Positions 56,101 to 64,000 of a stretch of DNA of 64,000 nucleotides are shown piece after piece. The notes beneath the pieces are model-generated. The model made no database searches and was not told the DNA's origin. It worked only from the letters and a program-made list of their open reading frames with translations. The position numbers and the translations under genes were made by a program. Origin of the DNA: Natrinema hispanicum (GTDB taxonomy: Archaea; Halobacteriota; Halobacteria; Halobacteriales; Natrialbaceae); the NCBI RefSeq assembly GCF_004217335.1, contig NZ_SHMP01000011.1:42961-106960 (forward strand). Direction: 5' to 3'. The first letter of the stretch is position 1, and each line of letters begins with the position of its first letter.

Positions 56101-56676
56101 CTGCTAGCGTACCTGAAAGAGTTAGCCATAATCTTCGATGAATCCCCCTCACCTGAATTCGTTCGCACTTACGGGATCTATCCGGTAGACGAGTACGAAG
56201 AGACGTTCGGTTCGTGGAACGAGGCCCTGAACGAGGCGAATCTTGAACCCGTCGGTTCACGAAGCCGGAGAACGTATTCCAGAACCGATATCCTCGATTC
56301 GATAGCCGCTGTTGCCGACAAACTCGAGCGGCCTCCAGAGGCAACTGATCTCAACGAACACGGCGAAATGTCCTCAGCTACGGTGATCAATCGGTTCGGA
56401 GCTTGGGAAGCGGCTGTCGCACTCGCAGGACTCACTGAGGAACCGACTCTTGAGGTGGTTCGAGAGCACGCTGACGGCGTCGAAGCGACTCGAGCTGATT
56501 CGGAAAAACAGTCCACTTCGGGTCGCCAGCAGACGTTTACTTACCAGGAAGAAGAAGAAGCGAACGATGACCAAGAGAACTTGACCCCTTCCGATGAGGA
56601 AGGAAAAGAAGACGAGACTAATTTCAGTGGATTCAGAGAACGCCGTCAAAAGAAAGAACGTCTCAAGAACTCCTAA
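53191..56676 (+). CDS. Membrane-anchored coiled-coil protein with HhH and HNR repeats
   Basis: The 1161-residue protein has a short N-terminal basic part, then two membrane segments (residues ~27-60: KIAIFGFLVAVITSLFV, GILTAIVCVYIYK). Two ~245-residue tandem repeats follow, each ending in a helix-hairpin-helix pair (DLTAVDGIGSSRARKLERIG near 320, DLTAVDGIGTGRAGRLERIG near 566) and a coiled coil (LRQQRERVEKKREEL). After a longer coiled coil, two homing-endonuclease-associated repeats occur (AYLKELAIIFDESPSPEF, SIAAVADKLERPPEATDL). The protein therefore binds DNA and is tied to the membrane. I know no described protein with this layout. Confidence 0.8.
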   Translation: MAVDEELLDRLDLRKFNSTYKRRRKIAIFGFLVAVITSLFVPELAVIGILTAIVCVYIYKKSRYSSEQIADRVEQYTVERLETARSLVWEGEKSAAITEVQSLQRDIESLQGGDFDGTCDDTKLCRLYRSIVDVRRYLDRPENYDWPTEKVSNILDPKEPPAFSDESIQSLVERLENAGVNQAQLGALKTRLESEQQALDEVKWALEEGTPVTAAEAFVESVREERTPIPEEISSGHPAGKELAGRVHEMKTLRDELGFRAIVDAAVTYEERGNQEAESDPNAAEAAYTEAASYYDGAAQLASKTDIEVVALERTALSKPDLTAVDGIGSSRARKLERIGIESPSELRDKKRLTEARGIGETRAASLIEAREKLLEDYLRQQRERVEKKREELTPEEKKPEKEVEYSNRSIQSLITQLETVSGNQTQLETLYSRIKSDQQILEQIKRALENDAQETAAEAYMESVREEKTPIVEKIPTEHPAGEELVTRVRNTKATLEELGLRAVVDAAVTYEKKGDREMETDLKSLRSVEAAYDEAVSYYGRAAQLATESDYDVAILEETDLSKPDLTAVDGIGTGRAGRLERIGVESPSDLTEVEKLTEVKGIGETTAESLIEARQRLLENYLRQQQERVEEKRAALPPSTEEQVAELVETTTEALDAAEAAMPTDLPTATEHLDRVETALDDSSIESEQAFAEELSPIEECLRELRSRVQAEKAQREFEESISRVDDLLEQLEAAADRGEYDRAIGYTGPIRQQLDEAKKLLSELDNDVSDQIESRGKRLEKLTTRILRARRRETFEDRLQEIETTVDNAVKADTQDEYTEAVRAYTDAQEKLEEALEVARDAGYSEAWELERRIEQIESARVLAVEQRDEDWETRCTTATSQVDRASRELEKVDQYLDIGDDGAAYNSYQAAREAVEEARSTLENGRVPSERDCWDEIEEMQTRVDEVGGELSSKGIDRPMVSHDELLAYLKELAIIFDESPSPEFVRTYGIYPVDEYEETFGSWNEALNEANLEPVGSRSRRTYSRTDILDSIAAVADKLERPPEATDLNEHGEMSSATVINRFGAWEAAVALAGLTEEPTLEVVREHADGVEATRADSEKQSTSGRQQTFTYQEEEEANDDQENLTPSDEEGKEDETNFSGFRERRQKKERLKNS

Positions 56677-56971
56677 CGGCGATTCGATCCACTCAAGAGA
56701 TGGAACTGACTGTAGATGTCGATATCTTCCCTCATCTGATCGCTTGCATCAACTGGGTATTCCAAACCGGTTTCGTTGAAAACAGCGGAAATGACATCAA
56801 TATGCGCAAAGACTCTCTAACGCGCCAAATTCCGAATTCGAGTCTAAAAACACAACACCCGTATTTAGAATAAAACAGGTGTCTGACGGAGGCCGTACTT
56901 CGATTTCTTTTCTATCAGTCAGTAATCTTAACACCCCTGCCTGCTTTTGACCTCGTATCCTAGCTAGAGAG

Positions 56972-58045
56972 ATGGAAGCAACGTCAGAAAATTACGAAGC
57001 AACACTCCGCTCCGCGCGGAACTATCTGGACACGGCACGTTCGGAATACCGTTCGGTCGAGGACTTCGATGCAGTTCCGAGCGAACTGGTGGAATCCCTC
57101 AACGAACTCGATCGGGAACTCGAAGACCTCGAGGACGTAATTCGCGTTTCCGAACAGGAACTTCGTCGAGCGGAGGACGCCGCCGATCGCGCAGAACTAC
57201 TACAGTCCGTTCTTGCGACTGTTCGCGATCGAGAGCGGGCCATCATCGAAGCCGATGTCGATCGCCTCCGATTGTGGTTTGACGGCTACGATCGGTTAAC
57301 GCGACAACGCGAGATCTCTAATTCGACGCGTAGTCGGTGTTCAGAGGTGGAGCGGATCTGTGGGATGATGGAGCAGTTGATAACCAAGAATCGACACGAG
57401 AAGGTCCGAACCAACGACAAATTCTCCCCAGAGGCTGTAGATCGGACTCTTCGCGAACTCGACGGGAATCTCTTAGAGGAAGTAGATGCCAGCGAGTATA
57501 CCGATGCTTGTCTTTCGATCATCGATGATTTGCTCCCCATAATTCACGACGGACTCGGCTCGCTTGCCGATGAGAATGCGGAAAAGTCGTCATTCGCGGA
57601 CTCACTCGGGGAAGTTAAAAAACGCCGCTCAGATGCCAAAGAGAAGCATGAAACGGATCTGGATGCGGCGGTCGAAGTGGTCCGCATAGCTCTCGAAGGG
57701 GCACTTATCCATCACTACTCTGTGAGTAGGGCAGTTGCTAATCAAGACTTCGCAGAAACGTTAGCTGAACTCATTCGCAATCAGGGCCTCGATATCGAGT
57801 TAGATTATGAGGAGAGTGCCGCTCGCGGTGACGTTGATGTACTGCTAAGTGAGTTGATATCGGTCATCAGAACAGAAGTAACTCGATCGAAGGGGGCTCG
57901 TCTTCGGCGCCTCCTCGAAGAGCATAATGGCAGCGTTAACCGAACAGCAGCAGCGACCGAATTTGCGTTTAGCGAGATACTCGAGACGCTCCAGACGATG
58001 TACGATGACAACGAAATCGCCGACGTGGAGGTCACGTTCGAATGA
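56972..58045 (+). CDS. Coiled-coil protein before DrmA-like helicase
   Basis: The 357-residue protein is mostly helical: coiled coil at residues 1-120, a middle domain (EDYTDACLSIIDDLLPII-like region), and a C-terminal winged-helix-like end (RLLEEHNGSVNRTAAATEFAFSEILETLQTMYDDNEIADVEV) that may read DNA. It overlaps the next ATG by four bases. The 295-base gap upstream of it holds nothing but AT-rich sequence and probably a secondary promoter. No family recognised. Confidence 0.75.
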   Translation: MEATSENYEATLRSARNYLDTARSEYRSVEDFDAVPSELVESLNELDRELEDLEDVIRVSEQELRRAEDAADRAELLQSVLATVRDRERAIIEADVDRLRLWFDGYDRLTRQREISNSTRSRCSEVERICGMMEQLITKNRHEKVRTNDKFSPEAVDRTLRELDGNLLEEVDASEYTDACLSIIDDLLPIIHDGLGSLADENAEKSSFADSLGEVKKRRSDAKEKHETDLDAAVEVVRIALEGALIHHYSVSRAVANQDFAETLAELIRNQGLDIELDYEESAARGDVDVLLSELISVIRTEVTRSKGARLRRLLEEHNGSVNRTAAATEFAFSEILETLQTMYDDNEIADVEVTFE

Positions 58046-60777
58046 GTTCTGACTCCATCTCTGCACCGGTCGACGAGCAGACCATCGAGACGGCATGGGA
58101 GACGTTTACATCCGAAGAGGAGGTGTACCGGTCGGTGAAAAATGATATCCTCGATACCGTAACCGACGCGTGCGCCAGTGGAATAAATGCAGGTAATTAC
58201 GATGCGACTGCCTCCATGCAAAATGTATTCGAGGCGTTCGTCGACGAACATTGCGCGGATGACGCTCCGTTCGTGACCGATGTGCTGGAATCGGACGCAC
58301 TCATCGTGGAAGTCCTCGAACGGGGCCACGAACAGGTCGCACAAATCATCTTCCAGCAATTGATCGAAGAACTCGTCGATAACGGCGATCTCCTGTACGT
58401 TTACAACCGCCAGCAAGTGCGGAGTCACGTCGCCGAAATGGCGCGATATTTTGCGCTCATCAGGCAGCGTCTATCGAGCGACACGGACTATTCGTTTTCG
58501 CCGAACCTCGTGAAAATGGTCAAAATAGCCTCGGCTGACCGCGAGCAGCCGATTATGGGGAAAAACCGCGAGAAAGCGCGGCGATTCCAACAGCCTCTGC
58601 GCCGCATCAACGAACAGATCGAAGACGCGGAACCCGCTTGGGAGTTTGAAGATTCACTCGGCAGCGACTGGCGCATGGCCGTCTCGGATACTCTGGAACT
58701 GATGGGTGAGTTCTTCCAAACTGGTCTCCCTGAAGAATTCGACTCACTCGCCGCCTATCAGGCCCGTGCGTTCGAGAACGTATTCGTCGATTCGGTCACT
58801 CAAGGCGGATCAGAGGCCCGCGATGCGAACGTGGTAACGGCGAGTACGGGCGGAGGAAAGACGGAAGCGTTCCTCTTCCCGACACTCGCGTATTCGCTGT
58901 TAGCAAACGAAGCGGGAATCGACGGAACGAAGGCCGTACTGACGTATCCGCGGCGTGATCTCTGCAATAACCAGTTCGAACGACTGTTCTCGTATATAAC
59001 TACGATCAACGAACTTCAGGGTTCGATCGATGCATCGTTCAGCGACGCCCCGCTCACACTCAGCATTCAGCACGGTGGTCGAGGAGACGTCGAACTCCCG
59101 TGTCCCCACTGCGATGACGAAGTGGACGGGACACTCGAACGAAAAGACGACGCGCACTTCGAGTGCCAGCAAGACTCCGATCACGTCGTCCGCTATGCAA
59201 CCACTGATCGGGGTGCGTCCGCCGACTTCCTCATCACGACCGGTGACTCACTCCATCGCCGTCTGATGGACAAGTACGGGAACGCGGCCCTCTGGTCCGA
59301 ACCCTACCCACCGAAGTTCCTCGTTCTCGATGAGGTACACGTTTACACCGATCAGGCGGGGATGAACGTGGCGAACGTCGTTCGGCGGTTCAAACAAGCG
59401 ATGCAGCGGCGTGCTCGTAATCAAGAACCACGCTTCATCGCATCGAGTGCCACAATCAACAATGCGACGGAGTTCACTGGCCGAATCTTCGGGATCGAAG
59501 AGTCGTCCGTTAGGCACCTTTCACCCAGTGAAGACGAAAAGGATACGCTTGGCCGCGAACACTTCGTGTTCGTCAAAGCAACCGATCCGCGTGAAGTCAT
59601 CGTCCCGGTCGGAGACTCGCAGTTTAAACCTCGATCCGAGTGGACCGAGACCGCGCCGACGACCGCGACGAACCTCTCGTGTATGATCCAGATCGCGTTC
59701 GCGTTCTATCATACGATGCGGAAAGAACAGGCCGGGGATCGCCCGGGGCTCACCGACAACAAGGACCGAATCCTTGGGTTCGTCGACTCGATCGATTCGG
59801 TGAGTCGGCTCGGCGGTTTCGTGCAAGAGACTGAAGAAGAAGGGCTCTTCCGGCTGCGGACTCCCGATGCCGTACTCGGCGAACGAGGAAACAATCCGGA
59901 CTGTCCTCGAGAGCAGTTCCGAGGTGCGACCGACGACACTTTCGACGAGGGTGCAGTGTGTGAATCACTTCCGCCAAACCCGAATCTGAACGCTTGTCCG
60001 GTCTACGAGGACGGAGAATGCTGGTGGACGATGCAGGACAGGCGTCTCGATCTACAGGCGATGGAAGTTGCCATCCACAAGAGTGGTCGCACACAGCATG
60101 CCGGAACCGGAGCGACGGTTGAAGACGATTGGGATCAGCTCATTTCGACGAGCGCTCTCGAAGTCGGGTTCGACCACCCAAGTATCATCGGCACCTTCCA
60201 GTACCGAGCACCGCGAAACGTCCCCGGTTTTGTACAACGGAAAGGGCGTGGCGGACGTGACGCGGAAGACGAGCCGATCACGGTCGTCGTCCTCGGATCG
60301 TCGCCGACCGATTCGTACTACTTCCACCACTCGAACTACCTGAGTGACCCTCGTGATGAACACCTGGATATCCCATTGGACGCGGACAACCGCTTCGTCC
60401 GCGCGGAACACATGACTGCTGCCATTGTCGACTACTTCAACGTCACAGACACGACCGACGCAAAGCGATTATTCCGGGGACAGTGGACATCTGGTCCCGG
60501 TGTCGGTCCGGATGTCCCGTACTTACGAGACCAATTCGAAGCGCACGAACCCGACATCCGCGACTGGCTCGACTCGGCGTTCGAGGCATCCGCCGAAGAA
60601 ATCGACCGAGTTCTCCAGGAGTTCGACCAATACGTCGTATCCCTGTTCGAGGAAGTCGCACCTGGAACGGACGATACACCCTATTGGGAGTTCTTCGAAC
60701 GAGCGATGGACAACCGCCAGACGACGGGCCCGATCGATCAACTCATCGACGCCCTACGCGAGGAGGAGATAGAATGA
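58042..60777 (+). CDS. DrmA-like SF2 helicase
   Basis: The 911-residue protein has helicase motifs VTASTGGGKTEAFLFPT (motif I near residue 268), LVLDEVHVYT (motif II, DEVH, near 429), FIASSATIN (motif III), LISTSALEVGFDHP and FVQRKGRGGRDAE (motif VI near 731). A CPHC...C-type zinc knuckle is inserted near residue 353. The pattern and its partner DUF1998 gene directly downstream match the DrmA-DrmB pair of DISARM and the helicases of related systems. Overlaps of four bases on both sides indicate tight coupling. A methyltransferase, present in classical DISARM, is not seen. Confidence 0.85.
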   Translation: MSSDSISAPVDEQTIETAWETFTSEEEVYRSVKNDILDTVTDACASGINAGNYDATASMQNVFEAFVDEHCADDAPFVTDVLESDALIVEVLERGHEQVAQIIFQQLIEELVDNGDLLYVYNRQQVRSHVAEMARYFALIRQRLSSDTDYSFSPNLVKMVKIASADREQPIMGKNREKARRFQQPLRRINEQIEDAEPAWEFEDSLGSDWRMAVSDTLELMGEFFQTGLPEEFDSLAAYQARAFENVFVDSVTQGGSEARDANVVTASTGGGKTEAFLFPTLAYSLLANEAGIDGTKAVLTYPRRDLCNNQFERLFSYITTINELQGSIDASFSDAPLTLSIQHGGRGDVELPCPHCDDEVDGTLERKDDAHFECQQDSDHVVRYATTDRGASADFLITTGDSLHRRLMDKYGNAALWSEPYPPKFLVLDEVHVYTDQAGMNVANVVRRFKQAMQRRARNQEPRFIASSATINNATEFTGRIFGIEESSVRHLSPSEDEKDTLGREHFVFVKATDPREVIVPVGDSQFKPRSEWTETAPTTATNLSCMIQIAFAFYHTMRKEQAGDRPGLTDNKDRILGFVDSIDSVSRLGGFVQETEEEGLFRLRTPDAVLGERGNNPDCPREQFRGATDDTFDEGAVCESLPPNPNLNACPVYEDGECWWTMQDRRLDLQAMEVAIHKSGRTQHAGTGATVEDDWDQLISTSALEVGFDHPSIIGTFQYRAPRNVPGFVQRKGRGGRDAEDEPITVVVLGSSPTDSYYFHHSNYLSDPRDEHLDIPLDADNRFVRAEHMTAAIVDYFNVTDTTDAKRLFRGQWTSGPGVGPDVPYLRDQFEAHEPDIRDWLDSAFEASAEEIDRVLQEFDQYVVSLFEEVAPGTDDTPYWEFFERAMDNRQTTGPIDQLIDALREEEIE

Positions 60778-62834
60778 GCCGCGAATCGCGAGAGAATTCT
60801 GGGCTGAGCCGTAGCGATCGAATCGGCCGTCTGCAGGGAATCCGTAAGCAGGTAGACGAATCTGATTTCTCGTATCTCGACCTCGCGGGCATCTTCAACG
60901 CCGATCCGGCGGCAAACCCGCCGTACATCATTCCTGAGACATTTATATCCGAGGAGGTGGGCGGATCGCTCACGGTTATCGAAGACGAGAGCGAAGAGGT
61001 TCTCGGACAAGAGAATGCGAATCAAGTGTTGAGCAACTTCCTCCCAGGCGGGTACAAGAAGCGCTGGAAGAAGTTCCGACTCTGGCGCGGCGCCTGGGAA
61101 CTGGGTTCCGATTCCGGTGTTGCAGATATCGGTCCGATGTTCGATTGGGCCCATTCGTACCCACTCACAGAACTCCTCGGAGATGTTTCATCGGTTAACT
61201 ACACCGAACTTTCGTTCGATCCAGAAGACGTTCGCGTCTACGTTCCTCGGACCATCCGCGTCGACGATTTAGTCGATCCGGATTACGTCTGGCTCGACGA
61301 CGAGAACATCGTCTGGACGGGAAGACCGCCGATGTCGAGTACGCCGCTCTCGTCGGATCCGACGACGAACTACCTGTGGTTCAAACACACAGCAGAACCG
61401 TTCAGCGAGACCGATGATGTATCTGCAATCGCGGATAGTGACGTAGTCACGGGGGTGGCGTTCGAGGAGGACCACGAGTTCGTCCGGTGTTATTACGCGT
61501 CCTTGCTCACGCTGTATCCCGAGGGGACAACCCACACGAGATCTGGACTCATTACGTACAGCGTCGAAGACGACGATACAACTGCGTTCGTCGGGACACG
61601 TGAGCGGAGCCAAGTCCTCTCGATCGAACTCGACCGGAAGGAACTACGGTCACGGATCGATGCAGCATTCGCTGACAATCCTCGGCTGAAACGCGACGTG
61701 AAATTCGCGTATCTGCACCAGCAGTTGTGGGAGCGGTTGTTCTTCGATGAGGAGGCGATCGAACACGAGTTCGCGGTGCAGCCGCTGATGGAACACCTGA
61801 TCGGTGCCGACTTCTGGCGCCGGACAGTCGAAGAAGACGAGTACGGTGTGTTCAGTCTCTCAGGGCCAGCCTTAGTCCAAACAGTCGAAGAATTATTGCC
61901 GACTGATTCTCCAACGCGACTCCGACTTCTCGGACACGAGGGACCTGATTCGTCGCTCGCGCTTCAGACAGTCCGGTACGAGACGGGAACCCTCGCCGAA
62001 CTCCTTGCTCGATGTCGGAACGATGACCTCGTCGCGGAGTTCGCTGAGGATGTCCTCGTTCACTCGGCCGAACATGCGCTCGCGACGTGGGCGACCGAGT
62101 CAACCGGGAGTGGAACTTCGTTCGAACTCTGGTACGATCTCAACTTCCAGGCCAGCGACGACTCACACGCCCGAATCAGCATCTATGACGCTATCGAAGG
62201 CGGAGCCGGTATCGCCAAGGAGGTCGCTGAACTCTTTGATACCGACGAGAGTCTCGGTATTGACGGCGGACTAGCCACTCAAGGACAGTGTCATTCGGCG
62301 ACCGCCGACCGCGCCGCCATTCGTCTTCTGGCGGATCACCCCGACGGATCACTGTACGATATCCAGCAAACAAACCGAGAATATTTCGACGAACTGGTCG
62401 ACGAAACCCTCGACCGACAGATCTCGGATACAGATGCGTTCAGCAAAGACGACCTGCGATCGCTCGTTACGGCGCGGGTTCGACGATTGTTTGAGACGCG
62501 TGAACTCGCCAGGTTTTACTCTTACTTGGCCGCCAGACTGGAGGAACTGACGACCGAACTCGGACGCACACCGCGGACCGCCGATCTGGCACTGTTCTTG
62601 GACCGGCACGTCTTCGAGGATCCCAGCATCCAGGCGACGTACGAACGATTCGCGAGCGAAACCGGCCGAAAAGATATCGCCGAGTTAGAGGAACGGCTCG
62701 AAGAGTTGACGGTGGGATGTCTCACCGCTTGCCCAGACTGTCTGCAGACAGAGCGAAGTCGTTGTCTGAAAGCGACCGGGCACCAGGGGACGACACTCAA
62801 CCGGCGATTGCTGACGGAGGTGTTTGATAGATGA
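60774..62834 (+). CDS. DrmB-like DUF1998 protein
   Basis: ATG 60774 overlaps the helicase stop (ATGA) and gives 686 residues; the open frame reaching back to 60483 lies within the helicase gene and is rejected. The C-terminal ~300 residues carry DUF1998: YDAIEGGAGIAKEVAELF, and the cysteine cluster CLTACPDCLQTERSRC near residue 650. DUF1998 proteins form the partner of DrmA and help it bind or translocate DNA. The order helicase-DUF1998 is kept as in DISARM. The N-terminal half is a unique beta/helical domain. Confidence 0.85.
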   Translation: MSRESRENSGLSRSDRIGRLQGIRKQVDESDFSYLDLAGIFNADPAANPPYIIPETFISEEVGGSLTVIEDESEEVLGQENANQVLSNFLPGGYKKRWKKFRLWRGAWELGSDSGVADIGPMFDWAHSYPLTELLGDVSSVNYTELSFDPEDVRVYVPRTIRVDDLVDPDYVWLDDENIVWTGRPPMSSTPLSSDPTTNYLWFKHTAEPFSETDDVSAIADSDVVTGVAFEEDHEFVRCYYASLLTLYPEGTTHTRSGLITYSVEDDDTTAFVGTRERSQVLSIELDRKELRSRIDAAFADNPRLKRDVKFAYLHQQLWERLFFDEEAIEHEFAVQPLMEHLIGADFWRRTVEEDEYGVFSLSGPALVQTVEELLPTDSPTRLRLLGHEGPDSSLALQTVRYETGTLAELLARCRNDDLVAEFAEDVLVHSAEHALATWATESTGSGTSFELWYDLNFQASDDSHARISIYDAIEGGAGIAKEVAELFDTDESLGIDGGLATQGQCHSATADRAAIRLLADHPDGSLYDIQQTNREYFDELVDETLDRQISDTDAFSKDDLRSLVTARVRRLFETRELARFYSYLAARLEELTTELGRTPRTADLALFLDRHVFEDPSIQATYERFASETGRKDIAELEERLEELTVGCLTACPDCLQTERSRCLKATGHQGTTLNRRLLTEVFDR

Positions 62835-64000
62835 TTCACGAGTTATCGACGCTGCTCAAGAACCCACCCGATGGTATCGGTGAAGAGATGATGATTCGGT
62901 GTCGCGTTCGTAGTGACGCCATGCCGGGAGAGGCCGGCGGTGAGAAAATCGTCTATCTCGTCGACGATCCGGTAGAACGAGAGGCCGGCGTGGCCGCGCT
63001 ATCGTTTTGGGCAGACTCGCCGTCACCTGACGGCATTCGGGCCACTGACTCCTCTCTCCTGTCGACCCTCGATATTCTGGTCTCGAACGATATAAATGAG
63101 GGCCTCGAGGGAATGGGCCTTCGACAGGACGAGGAATTGATCGTCCGTGCGGTGCCCAACTATCGCCCGGGCGAGGGAGAGGCTGATCTCTATCTCAACG
63201 TCACTTCGGTCGTTATCCGGTCACCGGAGACGCTGGTAAGCAAAGCGAAACTCAGAGTCCAAGAGCGGTGTTCACGGGAATACTACCTTCGGTACGTCAA
63301 GAACGCCTACACAGGAGGTCGATACAACCGTGAAAACTACCAGCGTAGTTCGATCTTCCGCGGAAATGCGGTCCACGAAATCGCGGAGAAAGCGTTCGAA
63401 GAGCATCTGGATCGATTTTTGAACGACGAATGGACGCCCGAATCCGTCGAAACGTACTGTACTGAGTTTCTCGACGATGGACTCGGATTCGAACAGGCTC
63501 TGCTCGTTTTATCAGGGGCAGGGCTCGACGAACGAGACCACATCGTTGAGATTACGACGCGTCTCTTCACTGACGAGGAACTCCGAGATAGACTCACTGA
63601 AGCCGACAGTGTCGAGGTCGAATGGTTCCTTGATCAGGATCTCGGATTCGCCGGCCAAGTCGATCTCTTACTCGACGAGACACCGTACGACATCAAGACT
63701 ACACGCAATCCAAACGACGAGACGATCGATAAGCATAGCTATCAGTTGAAGCTCTATCTGACTTCACTACTATTCGAGAATTTAGAGAACGGGCAGTCAG
63801 TACGAAAGGTGATTGCAGAGGGGCAGACTGCTTACCTAATCTATCCGAACGTAGACGCGGAAGATGTCCGCTTTGTTCCGGTCGAACTCACGTGGTCCGA
63901 CGTAATCGAGTTCTTGCAAGTCCGTAACGACGCGACGAAGTCCGCTGAATCTTTTGCCCCGCCGTCAACTTACAATCGCGACTGCGAAGACTGCGCGTTT
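62831..64000 (+). CDS. Cas4/RecB-type PD-(D/E)XK nuclease, partial
   Basis: The frame opens at ATG 62831 (overlapping the previous stop by four bases) and is still open at 64000, at least 390 residues. From about residue 150 it has a nuclease domain: RCSREYYLRYV (first cluster Cys), GNAVHEIAEKAFE (His), GFAGQVDLLLDE (Asp), YDIKTTR (Asp and Lys) and HSYQLKLYLTSLLFE. A final DCEDC near the window edge supplies further cysteines for an iron-sulphur cluster, as in Cas4, AddB and Dna2. The N-terminal 150 residues are a beta-rich domain. If a helicase follows, it is Dna2-like. Downstream part unknown. Confidence 0.88.
   Translation, partial: MIHELSTLLKNPPDGIGEEMMIRCRVRSDAMPGEAGGEKIVYLVDDPVEREAGVAALSFWADSPSPDGIRATDSSLLSTLDILVSNDINEGLEGMGLRQDEELIVRAVPNYRPGEGEADLYLNVTSVVIRSPETLVSKAKLRVQERCSREYYLRYVKNAYTGGRYNRENYQRSSIFRGNAVHEIAEKAFEEHLDRFLNDEWTPESVETYCTEFLDDGLGFEQALLVLSGAGLDERDHIVEITTRLFTDEELRDRLTEADSVEVEWFLDQDLGFAGQVDLLLDETPYDIKTTRNPNDETIDKHSYQLKLYLTSLLFENLENGQSVRKVIAEGQTAYLIYPNVDAEDVRFVPVELTWSDVIEFLQVRNDATKSAESFAPPSTYNRDCEDCAF

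Noticed and set aside
60483..60773. Upstream extension of the DUF1998 protein
   Set aside because: It lies inside the helicase gene, is Arg-rich, and a coupled ATG exists at 60774.
62831..64000. Cas4 of a CRISPR system
   Set aside because: Nuclease family matches Cas4, but there are no other cas genes or repeats, the N-terminal domain is extra, and the gene is coupled to a DUF1998 gene.
58042..64000. Classical DISARM
   Set aside because: Helicase and DUF1998 genes fit, but no PLD nuclease or methyltransferase is visible; called DISARM-like only.
1..64000. tRNA or rRNA genes
   Set aside because: No complete cloverleaf or rRNA segment was recognised on either strand; only degenerate tRNA-like fragments were seen.

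Overview
The window is haloarchaeal DNA. The predicted proteins are strongly acidic, secreted proteins carry twin-arginine lipoprotein signals, and there is an Orc1/Cdc6 initiator with origin-box repeats, a TFB factor, a HalOD1-domain protein and haloarchaeal IS4/IS5/IS630/IS200-605-type elements. A ParA operon next to an Orc1-linked origin, an integrase, a toxin-antitoxin pair and many insertion sequences suggest a large plasmid, secondary chromosome or integrated plasmid rather than core chromosome. That replicon assignment is inference.

Layout. 1-5.8 kb: a minus-strand cluster of cell-envelope genes (Tat lipoprotein, a secreted protein split by an ISH8-like IS4 element with a 10-bp target duplication, a small membrane protein) and a PAS histidine kinase. 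5.8-17.5 kb: mixed accessory DNA with decayed stretches, a HalOD1 protein, membrane proteins and lipoproteins, a frameshifted IS5 transposase, a tyrosine recombinase, a PemK/MazF-like toxin with a winged-helix partner, an amphi-Trp protein and a pRiA4b ORF-3-like protein. 17.5-23 kb: the replication and partition core, made of three ~46-bp repeats, parA with an acidic partner gene, origin boxes facing each other across an AT-rich stretch, orc1/cdc6, and a hairpin-rich IS200/IS605-derived remnant. 23-25.3 kb: SWIM and small zinc-finger genes and a membrane protein.

25.5-64 kb looks like a large defence or DNA-modification island. Exonuclease VII (xseBA, with a membrane-anchored XseA) is followed by a VUT-type 7-deazaguanine transporter and two groups of minus-strand genes. 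One holds a compact TGT-like transglycosylase, a winged-helix protein and an AAA ATPase. The other holds a 734-residue DpdA-like transglycosylase and a DUF6884-like protein. Together these resemble an archaeal version of the Dpd system that inserts 7-deazaguanine into DNA. A vWA protein, a TFB paralogue, a HEAT-repeat/zinc-ribbon protein and a nest of three insertion sequences follow.

From 42.7 kb there are two divergent transcription units. On the minus strand is mre11-rad50-nurA-herA. On the plus strand are an SF2 helicase, a 1161-residue membrane/HhH/coiled-coil protein, a coiled-coil protein, a DrmA-like helicase, a DrmB-like DUF1998 protein and a Cas4/RecB-type nuclease that runs off the right edge. 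No DNA methyltransferase is visible. My main hypothesis is that the Dpd-like genes mark self DNA and the helicase/nuclease set acts on unmarked DNA. The gene families are read from the sequence; the functional link is inference.
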